Shown: positions 54,053 to 62,028, counted from the first letter of the stretch. The stretch: 64,000 bases of DNA from Clostridia bacterium (GCA_017935325.1 JAGBHV010000073.1:44371-108370); one strand, 5' to 3'. The notes: generated by a model from the letters alone, not told the origin. Numbers and translations are program-made.

Positions 54053-54760
54053 TTATTGTTTTACAATAGTTCCTATATTTTTACCTTCAACTGCACGGAT
54101 GATATTGTCCGGGTCATTGAGGTTAAAAACAAGAATCGGGATATTGTTATCCTTGCACAAGGCTGCTGCCGTGCTGTCCATAACCTTCAGGTCTTTTTCT
54201 AGAATCTCAGCCTGAGTCAGTGTATCAAATTTAACCGCATCATCAAATTTGTTGGGGTCTTTATCGTAAACACCATCAACATTTGTTGCTTTGAATAGAA
54301 TATCTGCTTCAATTTCTGCTGCTTTTAAAGCTGCGCCTGAGTCAGTTGTAAAGAACGGGTTACCTGTTCCGCAACCGAAGATAACTACTTTACCGCTTTC
54401 AAGATGCTTTTTGGCTTTCTGACTTGTAAACGTTTCTGCAAACTGCTCCATGGGAAGAGCTGACATTGCAACAGCATCAACACCGATTTGTTCAAAGGTG
54501 TCTTCAAGTGCAGTTGCATTCATAACAGTTGCAAGCATACCCATATGGTCTGCACGTGAACGGTCCATTTTTCCGCTTGATCTGCCACGCCAGAAGTTAC
54601 CTCCGCCGACAACAAGTCCCACCTGAACACCTGCTTTATTGATTTCTTTTACAGCTTTGCAGATTGAAAGCACTGTGTCAAAATTAATTCCGTGACCTGC
54701 TTCACCTGCAAGAACCTCACCGCTGATTTTCAAAAGAATTCTTTTGTAAACAGTTTTCAT
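54053..54760 (-). CDS. pyrH: UMP kinase
   Basis: This 235-residue amino-acid-kinase-fold enzyme phosphorylates UMP to UDP. RILLKISGEVLAGEAGHGI, GLVVGGGNFWRGR, and the ATP-binding ATNVDGVYDKDPNKFDDAVK region are clear. ATG 54760 is preferred because GGAGG lies 7 nt upstream; the frame stays open for 12 further codons without an RBS. It is the first gene of the pyrH-to-polC run and has a promoter at 54801-54829. Confidence 0.96.
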   Translation of the reverse strand: MKTVYKRILLKISGEVLAGEAGHGINFDTVLSICKAVKEINKAGVQVGLVVGGGNFWRGRSSGKMDRSRADHMGMLATVMNATALEDTFEQIGVDAVAMSALPMEQFAETFTSQKAKKHLESGKVVIFGCGTGNPFFTTDSGAALKAAEIEADILFKATNVDGVYDKDPNKFDDAVKFDTLTQAEILEKDLKVMDSTAAALCKDNNIPILVFNLNDPDNIIRAVEGKNIGTIVKQ

Positions 54761-54800
54761 TTTTTTGCCTCCTGTCCAATATGCAAAATTATACAAATAT

Positions 54801-54829
54801 ATTGTACTAAATTTTAAAATATAAGTAAA
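54801..54829 (-). promoter_or_regulatory. pyrH operon promoter
   Basis: On the minus strand, TTTACT (54829-54824), a 17-bp spacer and TACAAT (54806-54801) lie about 40 bp upstream of the pyrH ATG. A second TATAAT-like box is nearby (minus strand, around 54790) without a matching -35. Confidence 0.5.
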
Positions 54830-54868
54830 GAGTGTTTACGAAAATTTTCATAAAATTTATTATATTAT

Positions 54869-54897
54869 TTGACATATTGTGATTTATATAATACAAT
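54869..54897 (+). promoter_or_regulatory. Promoter of the tandem GH16 genes
   Basis: TTGACA (54869-54874), a 17-bp spacer and TACAAT (54892-54897) lie 23 bp before the first GH16 start codon. Confidence 0.65.
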
Positions 54898-54920
54898 TAA
54901 CCTGAAAAGGAGGTTAAATT

Positions 54921-55838
54921 ATGTTTGACTGGTTAACAGACACTTTAGGCCTGGCTTACCGCGAAGCATGGGCAGTTGTTCAGATTTTTTCGCACACAAA
55001 AGAAATGTGGACAGGTTTTTCTTTCAAAGGATTTTTTGCAGGTTTAATGGCAATAATTGAACTTTTCGGAATGCTTCTTTTTGGTTTTCCTACTACCCCT
55101 CGCGGACAGGAATTGAATCTTGAAGGATACGAACTTGTTTTCTGCGATGAATTCGAGGGTGAAACACTGAACACTGAACTCTGGTTTCACAGAGGCGAAG
55201 GCTCACAAGGAGCCGGAAAATATTCTTCTGAGCAGGTTTCTTTCAAAGACGGTAACATGATTATCACAGGCGAATATAATGAAGACGGAAAGTACGGCGC
55301 AGGCTGGTACGGTGCTGAAGTTGCAACTGTAAATAAATACAAACAAGGATATTTTGAAATAAGATGTATCTGTAATGGCGAGCCTTATATGTGGAGTGCT
55401 TTCTGGATTCAGGCTGACCACCCTTACGAAGCTGAATATTCACAGGGCGGTATCGGCGGTGCTGAAATTGATATTTTTGAATCAATGAGCCACAACAGCA
55501 CATTCACAAATTCCGTAACAAGCACTGTTCATTGCGCAGGCGTTGACGGAAAACAGGAAGGTATTCAATCGGCAAATCTCGGCACTTTCAAAGCAAACGA
55601 TATTTACAATTCTTATAACACTTATGGTCTTGAATGGACCGAGGATGAATATATCTTCTACATCAACGGAGTTGAAACGGCACGTACTTCTTTCGGCAAC
55701 GGAGTTTCACAGGTTGAAGAAAGGCCTATTGTTTCTCTTGTTGTTCCGTCATCAGACAAATTTGAATTGATGGACAAAGAAACATATCACACGCAATTTA
55801 TAATTGATTACGTTAAAATCTATCAGAAAGAGGGTTAA
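54921..55838 (+). CDS. GH16 beta-glucanase-like enzyme, first tandem copy
   Basis: This is a 305-residue protein. Residues 1-65 are an unusual N-terminal module with a hydrophobic stretch FFAGLMAIIELFGMLLFGFP but no normal signal peptide or cleavage site. The GH16 jelly roll follows: ELVFCDEFEGETLNTELW, GYFEIRCICN, MWSAFWIQ, the catalytic EIDIFESM (ExDxxE) and a C-terminal YGLEWTEDEYIFYINGVET. GH16 enzymes cut beta-1,3 or beta-1,3-1,4 glucans, or galactans. The N-terminus may tether the enzyme to the membrane. ATG 54921 follows AAGGAGG. It is 5 bp upstream of its paralogue and shares its promoter. Confidence 0.9.
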   Translation: MFDWLTDTLGLAYREAWAVVQIFSHTKEMWTGFSFKGFFAGLMAIIELFGMLLFGFPTTPRGQELNLEGYELVFCDEFEGETLNTELWFHRGEGSQGAGKYSSEQVSFKDGNMIITGEYNEDGKYGAGWYGAEVATVNKYKQGYFEIRCICNGEPYMWSAFWIQADHPYEAEYSQGGIGGAEIDIFESMSHNSTFTNSVTSTVHCAGVDGKQEGIQSANLGTFKANDIYNSYNTYGLEWTEDEYIFYINGVETARTSFGNGVSQVEERPIVSLVVPSSDKFELMDKETYHTQFIIDYVKIYQKEG

Positions 55839-55843
55839 TTTTT

Positions 55844-56755
55844 ATGTTTGATTGGCTTTATAAAACAGCAGGTCTCGCTTACCGCGAAGCATGGGCAGTT
55901 GTTCAGATTTTTGAACAGACAAAAGAAATGTGGACAGGTTTTTCGTTCAAGGGATTCTTCGCCGGAATGATGGCTGTAATTGAACTTTTCGGAATGCTTC
56001 TTTTCGGCTTTCCCACTACTCCCCGCGGTCAGGAGCTGAACCTCGACGGATACGAGCTTGTTATGTGCGATGAATTTGAAGGCGATACACTCAACACAGA
56101 TTTATGGAACTACAGAGCCAACGGTTCCAGAAGATCAGGTTTCAATGCTCCGAGTCAGGTAACACTCAAAGACGGCAAGATGACTATCTCAGGCGAGTAT
56201 CTTACAGACGGTCAATACGGCGAAGGCTGGTACGCAGGTATGATTTCACTCAAAGAAAAATATACACGCGGTTACTTTGAAATCCGTTGCATATGCAACA
56301 AGGACAAAGGCTTCTGGAGTGCTTTCTGGATTCAGGCAAATCATCCTTATGAGGCTGAATATTCACAGGGCGGTGTCGGCGGTGCCGAAATCGATATTTT
56401 TGAGGCTATGAGTGCTGACAGCAAATTCCCCGATGCTGTAACAAGCACCGTTCACTGCGCAGGCGTTGACGGTGCGCAGGAAGGTTTCCAATCAGCAAAT
56501 CTCGGAGATTTTAAAGCAAATAACATTTACGAAGAATTCAATACATACGGTCTTGAATGGACTGAAGATGAGTACATTTTCTACATCAACGGTGTTGAAA
56601 CAGCAAGAACATCTTTCGGCAACGGCGTTTCACAGGTACCTGAAGAAGTTATAGTTTCTCTTGAAATTCCCGGTGAAGACGGCCTTGAAAAATTTGACAA
56701 AGAAACATATAAAACAGAATTCATTGTTGACTATGTAAAAATTTATCAGAAATAA
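55844..56755 (+). CDS. GH16 beta-glucanase-like enzyme, second tandem copy
   Basis: This 303-residue paralogue of the preceding gene is nearly identical over the N-terminal module (REAWAVVQIF, EMWTGFSFKGFF, FGMLLFGFPTTPRGQELN). It differs mainly around residues 95-125 (ANGSRRSGFNAPSQVTLKD instead of the copy-one sequence) and in loops that probably form the substrate cleft. The catalytic motif is EIDIFEAM. The conserved N-terminal module argues that it has a function beyond targeting. The gene is probably cotranscribed with copy one and ends before two hairpins. Confidence 0.9.
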   Translation: MFDWLYKTAGLAYREAWAVVQIFEQTKEMWTGFSFKGFFAGMMAVIELFGMLLFGFPTTPRGQELNLDGYELVMCDEFEGDTLNTDLWNYRANGSRRSGFNAPSQVTLKDGKMTISGEYLTDGQYGEGWYAGMISLKEKYTRGYFEIRCICNKDKGFWSAFWIQANHPYEAEYSQGGVGGAEIDIFEAMSADSKFPDAVTSTVHCAGVDGAQEGFQSANLGDFKANNIYEEFNTYGLEWTEDEYIFYINGVETARTSFGNGVSQVPEEVIVSLEIPGEDGLEKFDKETYKTEFIVDYVKIYQK

Positions 56756-56763
56756 AAGATTAA

Positions 56764-56793
56764 GAGGTCAGTTCGCCGCAACGAACTGACCTC
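56764..56793 (+). terminator. Hairpin after the GH16 pair
   Basis: GAGGTCAGTTCG (56764-56775), loop CCGCAA, CGAACTGACCTC (56782-56793): a perfect 12-bp stem 9 bp after the stop codon. There is no T-run after it, so it may protect the mRNA end. Confidence 0.65.
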
Positions 56794-56877
56794 AGACTGT
56801 CGATAAACCCGCATAAGCATATATGCGGATATTTCAGATATGAAAAGGCAGAATTAAAATCAGAAAAACAGTAATTG

Positions 56878-56912
56878 AAAAGTGGGTGATACATCGAATA
56901 TCACCCACTTTT
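56878..56912. terminator. Bidirectional terminator between the GH16 pair and the phosphoesterase gene
   Basis: AAAAGTGGGTGATA (56878-56891) and TATCACCCACTTTT (56899-56912) form a perfect 14-bp stem with T/A-runs on both sides. Confidence 0.85.
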
Positions 56913-57008
56913 TGCATATATTTGCCATTTTTTCACCCTCTCGAAGTACCTTTGTACATCTTCGGGGTTCAAAAATGTCATTCTGCAGATTTCTCGGCAG
57001 TCTCATTT

Positions 57009-58193
57009 TTATTGCATTGTTACTTCTTCTTTTTCATAGTGAGAAACATATTTGTCCTGATAATAGTTTTCATGATAAACATTCTGTTTGCCGTCAGGAG
57101 AAATATTGATTACCACACATCCGCGCTGTGAACCTATTTTGTCAATTCCCGAATATGCAAGATAGTCAATACTGTAACCGTAAACCAAATCAATTCCTTT
57201 ATAATTCAGAATAGTATTGTTCAGGTGGTCATGTCCGCAGAAGACACTATCTGTGCTGCCGTTTTCAAGCATTTTTTCAAAAAGGTCATCTTCATGTGCT
57301 CCGCATAATATATAAGGTTCTTCTTCTCCTATTTCTCCACGGACAAATTTAACATTTTCCGTGTCCTTCATACCGTTTCCCGCATATTCAAGCCATGCAT
57401 CTCTGTATTCAACAAGAGGAATATGTAAAAATACACTTGTAAGAACATCTTTACCGTTGTTCATCTTTCTGATTTCTTTTAGTGTTTTTTCGTACCACTT
57501 AACCTGATTCTCGTGTATATTATCATAAATCCATCTTATTCCGAGATAATCGCCGTCCGTATATGCATGAGAATCAAAAAGTATAAGTGAACGGCTTATT
57601 TCACCTTTTGTATTCATTATATTAAAAACCTGATTTCCGTAGCCGTCAACATCTTCAGGACCCGGCTGAAAAAGACAGTACCGGTATTTTTCATCAGAAT
57701 ATATTTCACTTATTTCTTCGCGGTTATAATAGCTGTAAATTTCTGTATCGTGGTTTCCGAAAATTATGGTCCAGTAAACACCGAGCTTTTCCATTAATTC
57801 AGCTAACATAACTGCGCCTGTTCTGTTGTTTAATGTACCTGATATAAAGGGAACGGGGAAAGCCTGGTCACCCGTGAAAATAACAAAATCGGGTTTTTCA
57901 TGTGCAATCATTGCGCCGACTGCATTCAGAGCTTTTGTATCTTCTGCCACAGACATCCATCCGCCTCCGAGATGCACATCAGAAATCTGAAGCACTTTAA
58001 AATCTCCGTCAGTTTTTATATTGTAGCAACCGTTTGCATAATTTTCAAATGTAAGCTCACCGCCGACTTCAGGAAATGTCTGAATCTTATTATAAGTTAT
58101 TTTTATGCAGGCTGCATTTACAGCAATTGTAACAGCTACAATAAAAGCTATTACAGACAAGATAATTATAAATACTCTTGATTTCTTTTTCAC
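57009..58193 (-). CDS. Membrane-anchored calcineurin-like metallophosphoesterase
   Basis: This is a 394-residue protein. An uncleaved signal-anchor (about 8-30, after KKKSR) is followed by metal motifs LQISDVHLGGG, VIFTGDQAF, IIFGNHDTE, an H in VFLHIPLVEY and VFCGHDHLNN. It is related to the inositol-operon phosphoesterase in motif order, but the motif surroundings differ and this one is membrane-bound. The most likely start is GTG 58193, 8 nt after GAGG; ATG and GTG codons at 58199/58202 lie too close to that RBS. The substrate is unknown. It stands alone between a good promoter and a shared terminator. Confidence 0.86.
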   Translation of the reverse strand: MKKKSRVFIIILSVIAFIVAVTIAVNAACIKITYNKIQTFPEVGGELTFENYANGCYNIKTDGDFKVLQISDVHLGGGWMSVAEDTKALNAVGAMIAHEKPDFVIFTGDQAFPVPFISGTLNNRTGAVMLAELMEKLGVYWTIIFGNHDTEIYSYYNREEISEIYSDEKYRYCLFQPGPEDVDGYGNQVFNIMNTKGEISRSLILFDSHAYTDGDYLGIRWIYDNIHENQVKWYEKTLKEIRKMNNGKDVLTSVFLHIPLVEYRDAWLEYAGNGMKDTENVKFVRGEIGEEEPYILCGAHEDDLFEKMLENGSTDSVFCGHDHLNNTILNYKGIDLVYGYSIDYLAYSGIDKIGSQRGCVVINISPDGKQNVYHENYYQDKYVSHYEKEEVTMQ

Positions 58194-58212
58194 TTTCATC
58201 ACCTCTTTCTGT

Positions 58213-58242
58213 ATTCTATCATCTTTTCATATTTTTTGTCAA
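58213..58242 (-). promoter_or_regulatory. Promoter of the membrane phosphoesterase gene
   Basis: On the minus strand, TTGACA (58242-58237), an 18-bp spacer and TAGAAT (58218-58213) lie 19 bp upstream of the start codon. Confidence 0.6.
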
Positions 58243-58410
58243 TTATAATAATTTTCAGCTGAATCGTTTTCAGTTCTCGCGCGGAATCAATTTGCTATAC
58301 GTTTGCTTACAGTTAACACGTTACTAATGATACGCAAATCATCCGATATTTTGCTTTTTTTACATAAACAATGCTATGGTGAAAAAATTTAATAATAAAT
58401 TCAAATTTTA

Positions 58411-58440
58411 TTGATTTTTGTCTGTCATGTATGTTATAAT
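58411..58440 (+). promoter_or_regulatory. Promoter of the putP-like gene
   Basis: TTGATT (58411-58416), an 18-bp spacer and TATAAT (58435-58440) lie 34 bp before the start codon. The rest of the divergent gap (58243-58410) shows no gene or strong structure. Confidence 0.6.
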
Positions 58441-58474
58441 ACGGATTATAGTATTTTCAGAAGGAGGTAATTAT

Positions 58475-60046
58475 ATGAGTGGAAATACAATACAGATACT
58501 GATTGCGATGATCGTTTACATGGCAGTGGTTATTGCAATTGGTGCAATTTATGCAAAACGTGCAAACAAAAACTCTGAAGAATACTTTTTAGGCGGTCGT
58601 TCTTTAGGCCCATGGGTAACAGCAATGAGTGCCGAAGCATCAGACATGAGCGGTTGGCTTCTTATGGGTCTGCCCGGTGTTGCTTATTGGTGCGGTTTAG
58701 CAGATGCTTTCTGGACTGCATTCGGTCTTGCGGTTGGTACATATATCAACTGGTTAATCGTTTCCAAACGTTTACGCCGCTACAGTGTAAGAGCTAACAA
58801 CTCAATTACATTGCCTGAATTCTTCTCTAACCGTTTCCGCGAAAACAAAAAGACAATTATGACATTATCAGCTGCGTTTATTCTTATTTTCTTTACAGTA
58901 TACGCATCAAGCTGTTTTGTTACTTGCGGCAAACTCTTCTCAACCTTATTCGGTGCATCATATCAGACCATGATGATTGTAGGTGCAGTGTTCGTTTTAC
59001 TTTACACTCTCCTCGGCGGTTTCCTTGCAGAAAGCATTTCTGACTTTATGCAGGCTATCGTTATGATTGTGGCTTTGGCAGTAATTGTTACTATCAGCAC
59101 AATCAAAGCAGGCGGTATCAGTGCCGTTTTCGAAAACGCTCAGCAGATTCCCGGATTTTTAGAATTCTTCGGTCTTGCAACTCCTGTTCTTAACGAAGAG
59201 GGCCAGCAGATTGTAGAAGCCGGCAAACCTCTTTTCGGTGCTGCTGCTGACTACGGTTTTCTCACAGTATGTTCAATGATGGCTTGGGGTCTCGGTTACT
59301 TCGGTATGCCTCAGGTTCTGTTGAGATTTATGGCTATCCGCAAGGAAGAAGAATTAAAGCGTTCACGCAGAATTGCTATGGTATGGGTTGTTATTTCTTT
59401 GGCTGTAGCTGTTTTCATCGGTATTGTAGGCAGACAGCTTTATGCTGATGCACACCTTACTAAAGCAAGCGCAGAAAACATCTTCATCACGCTTGCTACA
59501 ACTTCACTTCCGCCCATTCTCGCAGGCTTTGTTATGGCAGGTATCCTTGCTGCTACTATCAGCTCATCTGACTCATATCTCCTTATTGCAGCATCTGCAT
59601 TTGCAAAGAATATTTTCCAGGGTGTATGCAAAAAGAATGCTACTGACAAACAGGTTATGATAATTACAAGAATCACTCTTCTTGTTCTTGCTCTCATTGG
59701 TGTAGTAATTGCTCTTGATGAAGACAGCGTAATATTCCAGATTGTTTCATTCGCCTGGGCAGGTTTCGGTGCTACATTCGGACCGCTTATGCTCTTCTCT
59801 TTATTCTGGAAGCGCACAACAAAAGCAGGTGCAATTGCCGGTATGGTAGGCGGTGCAGGAATGGTATTCCTGTGGAAGCTCGTAATCAGCAATCTTGGTG
59901 GCGTATTCGCTATCTACGAACTTCTTCCGGCTTTCATCTTCTCATCAATCTGCATCGTTGTTGTTTCTCTCCTCACCCCTGCTCCTGACAAGAAAATCCT
60001 TGAAGATTTCGAAGCAGTACGCAGCGGTAACGTTGAAGAAGCATAA
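58475..60046 (+). CDS. putP: Sodium/proline symporter
   Basis: This 523-residue SSS-family transporter has about 13 membrane helices. EEYFLGGRSLGPWVTAMSAE is the classic SSS start with Na+ site residues, MSGWLLMGLPG is the PutP unwound helix 1, and FGMPQVLLRFMAIR and ISSSDSYLLIAASAFAKNIF are further signatures. The protein imports proline with Na+. ATG 58475 follows AGAAGGAGG; the ORF remains open upstream but without an RBS. A strong terminator follows at 60077-60113. Confidence 0.92.
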   Translation: MSGNTIQILIAMIVYMAVVIAIGAIYAKRANKNSEEYFLGGRSLGPWVTAMSAEASDMSGWLLMGLPGVAYWCGLADAFWTAFGLAVGTYINWLIVSKRLRRYSVRANNSITLPEFFSNRFRENKKTIMTLSAAFILIFFTVYASSCFVTCGKLFSTLFGASYQTMMIVGAVFVLLYTLLGGFLAESISDFMQAIVMIVALAVIVTISTIKAGGISAVFENAQQIPGFLEFFGLATPVLNEEGQQIVEAGKPLFGAAADYGFLTVCSMMAWGLGYFGMPQVLLRFMAIRKEEELKRSRRIAMVWVVISLAVAVFIGIVGRQLYADAHLTKASAENIFITLATTSLPPILAGFVMAGILAATISSSDSYLLIAASAFAKNIFQGVCKKNATDKQVMIITRITLLVLALIGVVIALDEDSVIFQIVSFAWAGFGATFGPLMLFSLFWKRTTKAGAIAGMVGGAGMVFLWKLVISNLGGVFAIYELLPAFIFSSICIVVVSLLTPAPDKKILEDFEAVRSGNVEEA

Positions 60047-60076
60047 TCATACCTACAAGGAAAATCTGAGAATAAT

Positions 60077-60113
60077 AAAACCGTGTTTTGCTTAATTGTA
60101 AAACACGGTTTTT
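60077..60113 (+). terminator. putP terminator
   Basis: AAAACCGTGTTTT (60077-60089), loop of 10 nt, AAAACACGGTTTTT (60100-60113). Confidence 0.88.
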
Positions 60114-60153
60114 GAATATAGGATGATTTCTGTTTTTTATTTCATGTTTTTTC

Positions 60154-60182
60154 TTGACATTATCCGTTTGTTGTGATAAAAT
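60154..60182 (+). promoter_or_regulatory. tRNA-Leu promoter
   Basis: TTGACA (60154-60159), a 17-bp spacer and TAAAAT (60177-60182). Transcription would begin near 60189, so the tRNA is preceded by a leader of about 128 nt, long for a single tRNA. Confidence 0.7.
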
Positions 60183-60206
60183 GTTCAATGTTGTGGATAA
60201 GGCTAT

Positions 60207-60303
60207 GTGCCCCACCTCGGTGACCACACCGTGTAAAAATTAAGGATCAGCGGGTTAAGCTACGTGCTCCGCCTCGGAGATGTTTCACTCCGTGTAAAAA
60301 TTA
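60207..60303 (+). repeat. Two tandem hairpin repeats in the tRNA-Leu leader
   Basis: Two imperfect direct repeats of about 45-50 bp share the frame GCTA-(T/C)GTGC ... CCTCGG ... CCGTGTAAAAATTAAG. In copy one CGGTG pairs with CACCG across a 4-nt loop (around 60218-60231). In copy two CGGAG pairs with CTCCG across an 8-nt loop (around 60276-60293). The variable stem base changes on both sides (T/A to A/T), so pairing is kept. Confidence 0.7.
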
Positions 60304-60316
60304 AGAGAAACAATAT

Positions 60317-60403
60317 GCGGATATGGCGGAATTGGCAGACGCGTTAGATTCAGGTTCTAATAGCTGCAAGGCTGTGCAGGTTCAAGTCCTGTTATCCGCA
60401 CCA
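60317..60403 (+). tRNA. tRNA-Leu (anticodon CAG)
   Basis: This is a class II tRNA. The acceptor is GCGGATA (60317-60323) with TATCCGC (60393-60399), the discriminator is A60400, and CCA is encoded (60401-60403). The anticodon stem/loop is TTAGA-TTCAGGT-TCTAA, giving anticodon CAG for CUG codons. A long variable arm (TAGCTGCAAGGCTG region) and T-arm GCAGGTTCAAGTCCTG complete it. A terminator starts at 60413. The last 22 bases are repeated twice downstream. Confidence 0.95.
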
Positions 60404-60412
60404 GTTAAAGGT

Positions 60413-60445
60413 CTTATAACTTATGGTTATAAGGCTTTTATTTTT
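60413..60445 (+). terminator. tRNA-Leu terminator
   Basis: CTTATAAC (60413-60420) and GTTATAAG (60426-60433) form a stem followed by GCTTTTATTTTTT. The same cassette, starting GTTAAAGGTC, is repeated at 60704-60745 and, in a longer-stemmed form, at 61991-62028. Confidence 0.8.
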
Positions 60446-60556
60446 TGTTTATAACCTTATCAGGACTTGGAACCTGCCTATCGGCGAAGCCGATTACAAT
60501 CGTTGCCGTTGACGGCAAAGCGAAGCGAACGCCGTCAAGTCCTGTTATCCGCACCA

Positions 60557-60597
60557 AAGACAAGTGAGATACTTTTGTATCTTACTTGTCTTTTTTT
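60557..60597 (+). terminator. Second terminator in the tRNA-derived array
   Basis: AAGACAAGTGAGATAC pairs with GTATCTTACTTGTCTT across a TTTT loop, followed by a T-run. It replaces the GTTAAAGGTC cassette after the second copy of the tRNA end. Confidence 0.8.
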
Positions 60598-60941
60598 GTT
60601 TATATGGTGACAGGACTTGAACCGCCATCGGCGAAGCCGATTACAATCGTTGCCGTTGACGGCAAAGCGAAGCGAACGCCGTCAAGTCCTGTTATCCGCA
60701 CCAGTTAAAGGTCTTATAACTTATGGTTATAAGGCTTTTATTTTTTATTTATAACCTTATCAGGACTTGAACCGCCATCGGTGAAGTGTGAATGCTTATT
60801 TTTTTATTATAACCCGCTATAACACTTTCAGCGTTACTGCAAATATCCATGTGGGTTGTTTTTTGACGATGATTATGTTATCATATAACCAACATTATTA
60901 CGATGCTATAATACTGTAATCAAATCAGAATGAGGTTTATT

Positions 60942-61904
60942 ATGGAAAACTTAACCGTTAAACAAATAATTAATGCTGACTTTAAAATCAGCAAAAGTAG
61001 TCCCGTGCTTAAGCCTTTTGGCGGCGCGGTTGTTGTTGCTGACCCGTCTTTGCTTACACCCGATGTTGCGCATGACGGCAAATGGCACATGTTTCTGCAC
61101 ACCACATTCGGCGTATATCATTTTGTCAGCGATGACGGTGTTGATTTCCGCAAGGTGAAAAAAGTTCTTGACCGTGCCATGCGTCCGAATATCAATTATA
61201 TAAACGGCAAGTACTATCTTTTCTACGAAAGAACAAGACCGCTTATAATGAATGGTCTGAACGTCATAAATGCCGTTAAATGGAAATCTGCAATCTATGT
61301 CACTGAAAGCACCGACCTTATTAATTGGTCCAAACCGACACCTGCATTCACAGATGCAAGAGGCTATGAGAAAAGCGACAGAGGGTCGGCAATATCAAAT
61401 CCGTTTCTTGTGCTTGAAAACGGCATAAACCGCATGTATTATTCCTGTGGTATGACATTTATAAAAGACTGCGGATTCTGTGAGCCTACCTATATCGGAT
61501 ATGCGCAAAGCAGTGATATTGCAAAGGGCTATGTTTCTGCCGCCAAGCCGATTATTTCTCCCGACAAAAACAATCCGTATCTCAATCTCTGCAGCGGATG
61601 TCTTAAGGTATATAAGCTGCGTGATGGTTATATAGGAATCCAGAACGGATTATACGAAAAAGACGGTCACAGCCATTCTGCAATAATTCTGCTGACATCT
61701 GAAGACGGACTTTCGTTTAAATTTGAAAAAATACTTATTGAACCTTCCGTTGTTGACGGAAAAAACTGGATGAAAGAGTTTGTTTATGCCAGCCATCTCG
61801 TCAAATACGGCAACAAGCTCCGTCTTTATTTCAACGCAAGAAATGCAGCTGATATGATTAAAGGCAGGGAATGCATCGGATTTGCAGAAGCTGAAATAAA
61901 ATAA
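60942..61904 (+). CDS. Five-bladed beta-propeller glycosidase, GH43/GH32-like
   Basis: This 320-residue protein has no signal peptide. Repeats of D-x-S/D-L-INWS and DGKWHMFLHTT type (HDGKWHMFL near 50, INGKYYLFYERTRP near 90, STDLINWSKPTP near 130, GINRMYYSCGMTF near 165, DGYIGIQNGLY near 225) indicate a GH43/62/32/68-superfamily propeller. A typical acidic triad could be D near 43, D near 141 and E near 182, but the subfamily cannot be fixed. ATG 60942 is preferred because GAGG lies 8 nt upstream. A strong terminator follows. The substrate is probably an arabinose- or xylose-containing or fructan-type glycan. Confidence 0.75.
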   Translation: MENLTVKQIINADFKISKSSPVLKPFGGAVVVADPSLLTPDVAHDGKWHMFLHTTFGVYHFVSDDGVDFRKVKKVLDRAMRPNINYINGKYYLFYERTRPLIMNGLNVINAVKWKSAIYVTESTDLINWSKPTPAFTDARGYEKSDRGSAISNPFLVLENGINRMYYSCGMTFIKDCGFCEPTYIGYAQSSDIAKGYVSAAKPIISPDKNNPYLNLCSGCLKVYKLRDGYIGIQNGLYEKDGHSHSAIILLTSEDGLSFKFEKILIEPSVVDGKNWMKEFVYASHLVKYGNKLRLYFNARNAADMIKGRECIGFAEAEIK

Positions 61905-61993
61905 TATACCAAACCCTGCCAAAGTATCTTAATATGTCTGATGCCGGTTTTACTTGCATTTTTGTAAATCCATTATAAACATTCATATCGGTT

Positions 61994-62028
61994 AAAGGTC
62001 TTATAACTTACGGTTATAAGACCTTTTT
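61994..62028 (+). terminator. Terminator after the GH43-like gene
   Basis: AAAGGTCTTATAAC (61994-62007) pairs with GTTATAAGACCTTT (62013-62026), then TTT. It is the fully paired version of the cassette that follows the tRNA-derived copies at 60404 and 60704. It may also serve the converging DUF4886 gene. Confidence 0.88.

Larger units (their letters stand above)
60382..60773 (+). repeat. Tandem array derived from the tRNA-Leu 3' end
   Basis: The 22-base T-arm/acceptor/CCA segment (beginning TCAAGTCCTGTTATCCGC) occurs at 60382-60403 in the tRNA, and again exactly at 60535-60556 and 60682-60703. After each copy comes a hairpin terminator, then an inverted T-arm segment CAGGACTTG(G)AACC at 60461, 60611 and 60761. 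After the first two of these comes a 60-bp GC-rich core (CGGCGAAGCCGATTACAATC ... GCGAACGCCG) that leads into the next copy. The third ends in divergent sequence at about 60781. From 60774 to the GH43 gene only AT-rich sequence is seen, with an AACCC...GGGTT pair (about 60811-60858) of unknown meaning. Confidence 0.9.

Noticed and set aside
60811-60858. A small structured RNA or riboswitch before the GH43-like gene (AACCC ... GTGGGTT then a T-run).
   Set aside because: Only the outer pairing is visible, the interior shows no strong conserved motif, and it could equally be a leftover terminator. Not enough to annotate.
60317-60941. An integrated mobile element at tRNA-Leu.
   Set aside because: Att-like copies of the tRNA end are present, but no integrase, recombinase or cargo gene lies between them; units are only about 150 bp.
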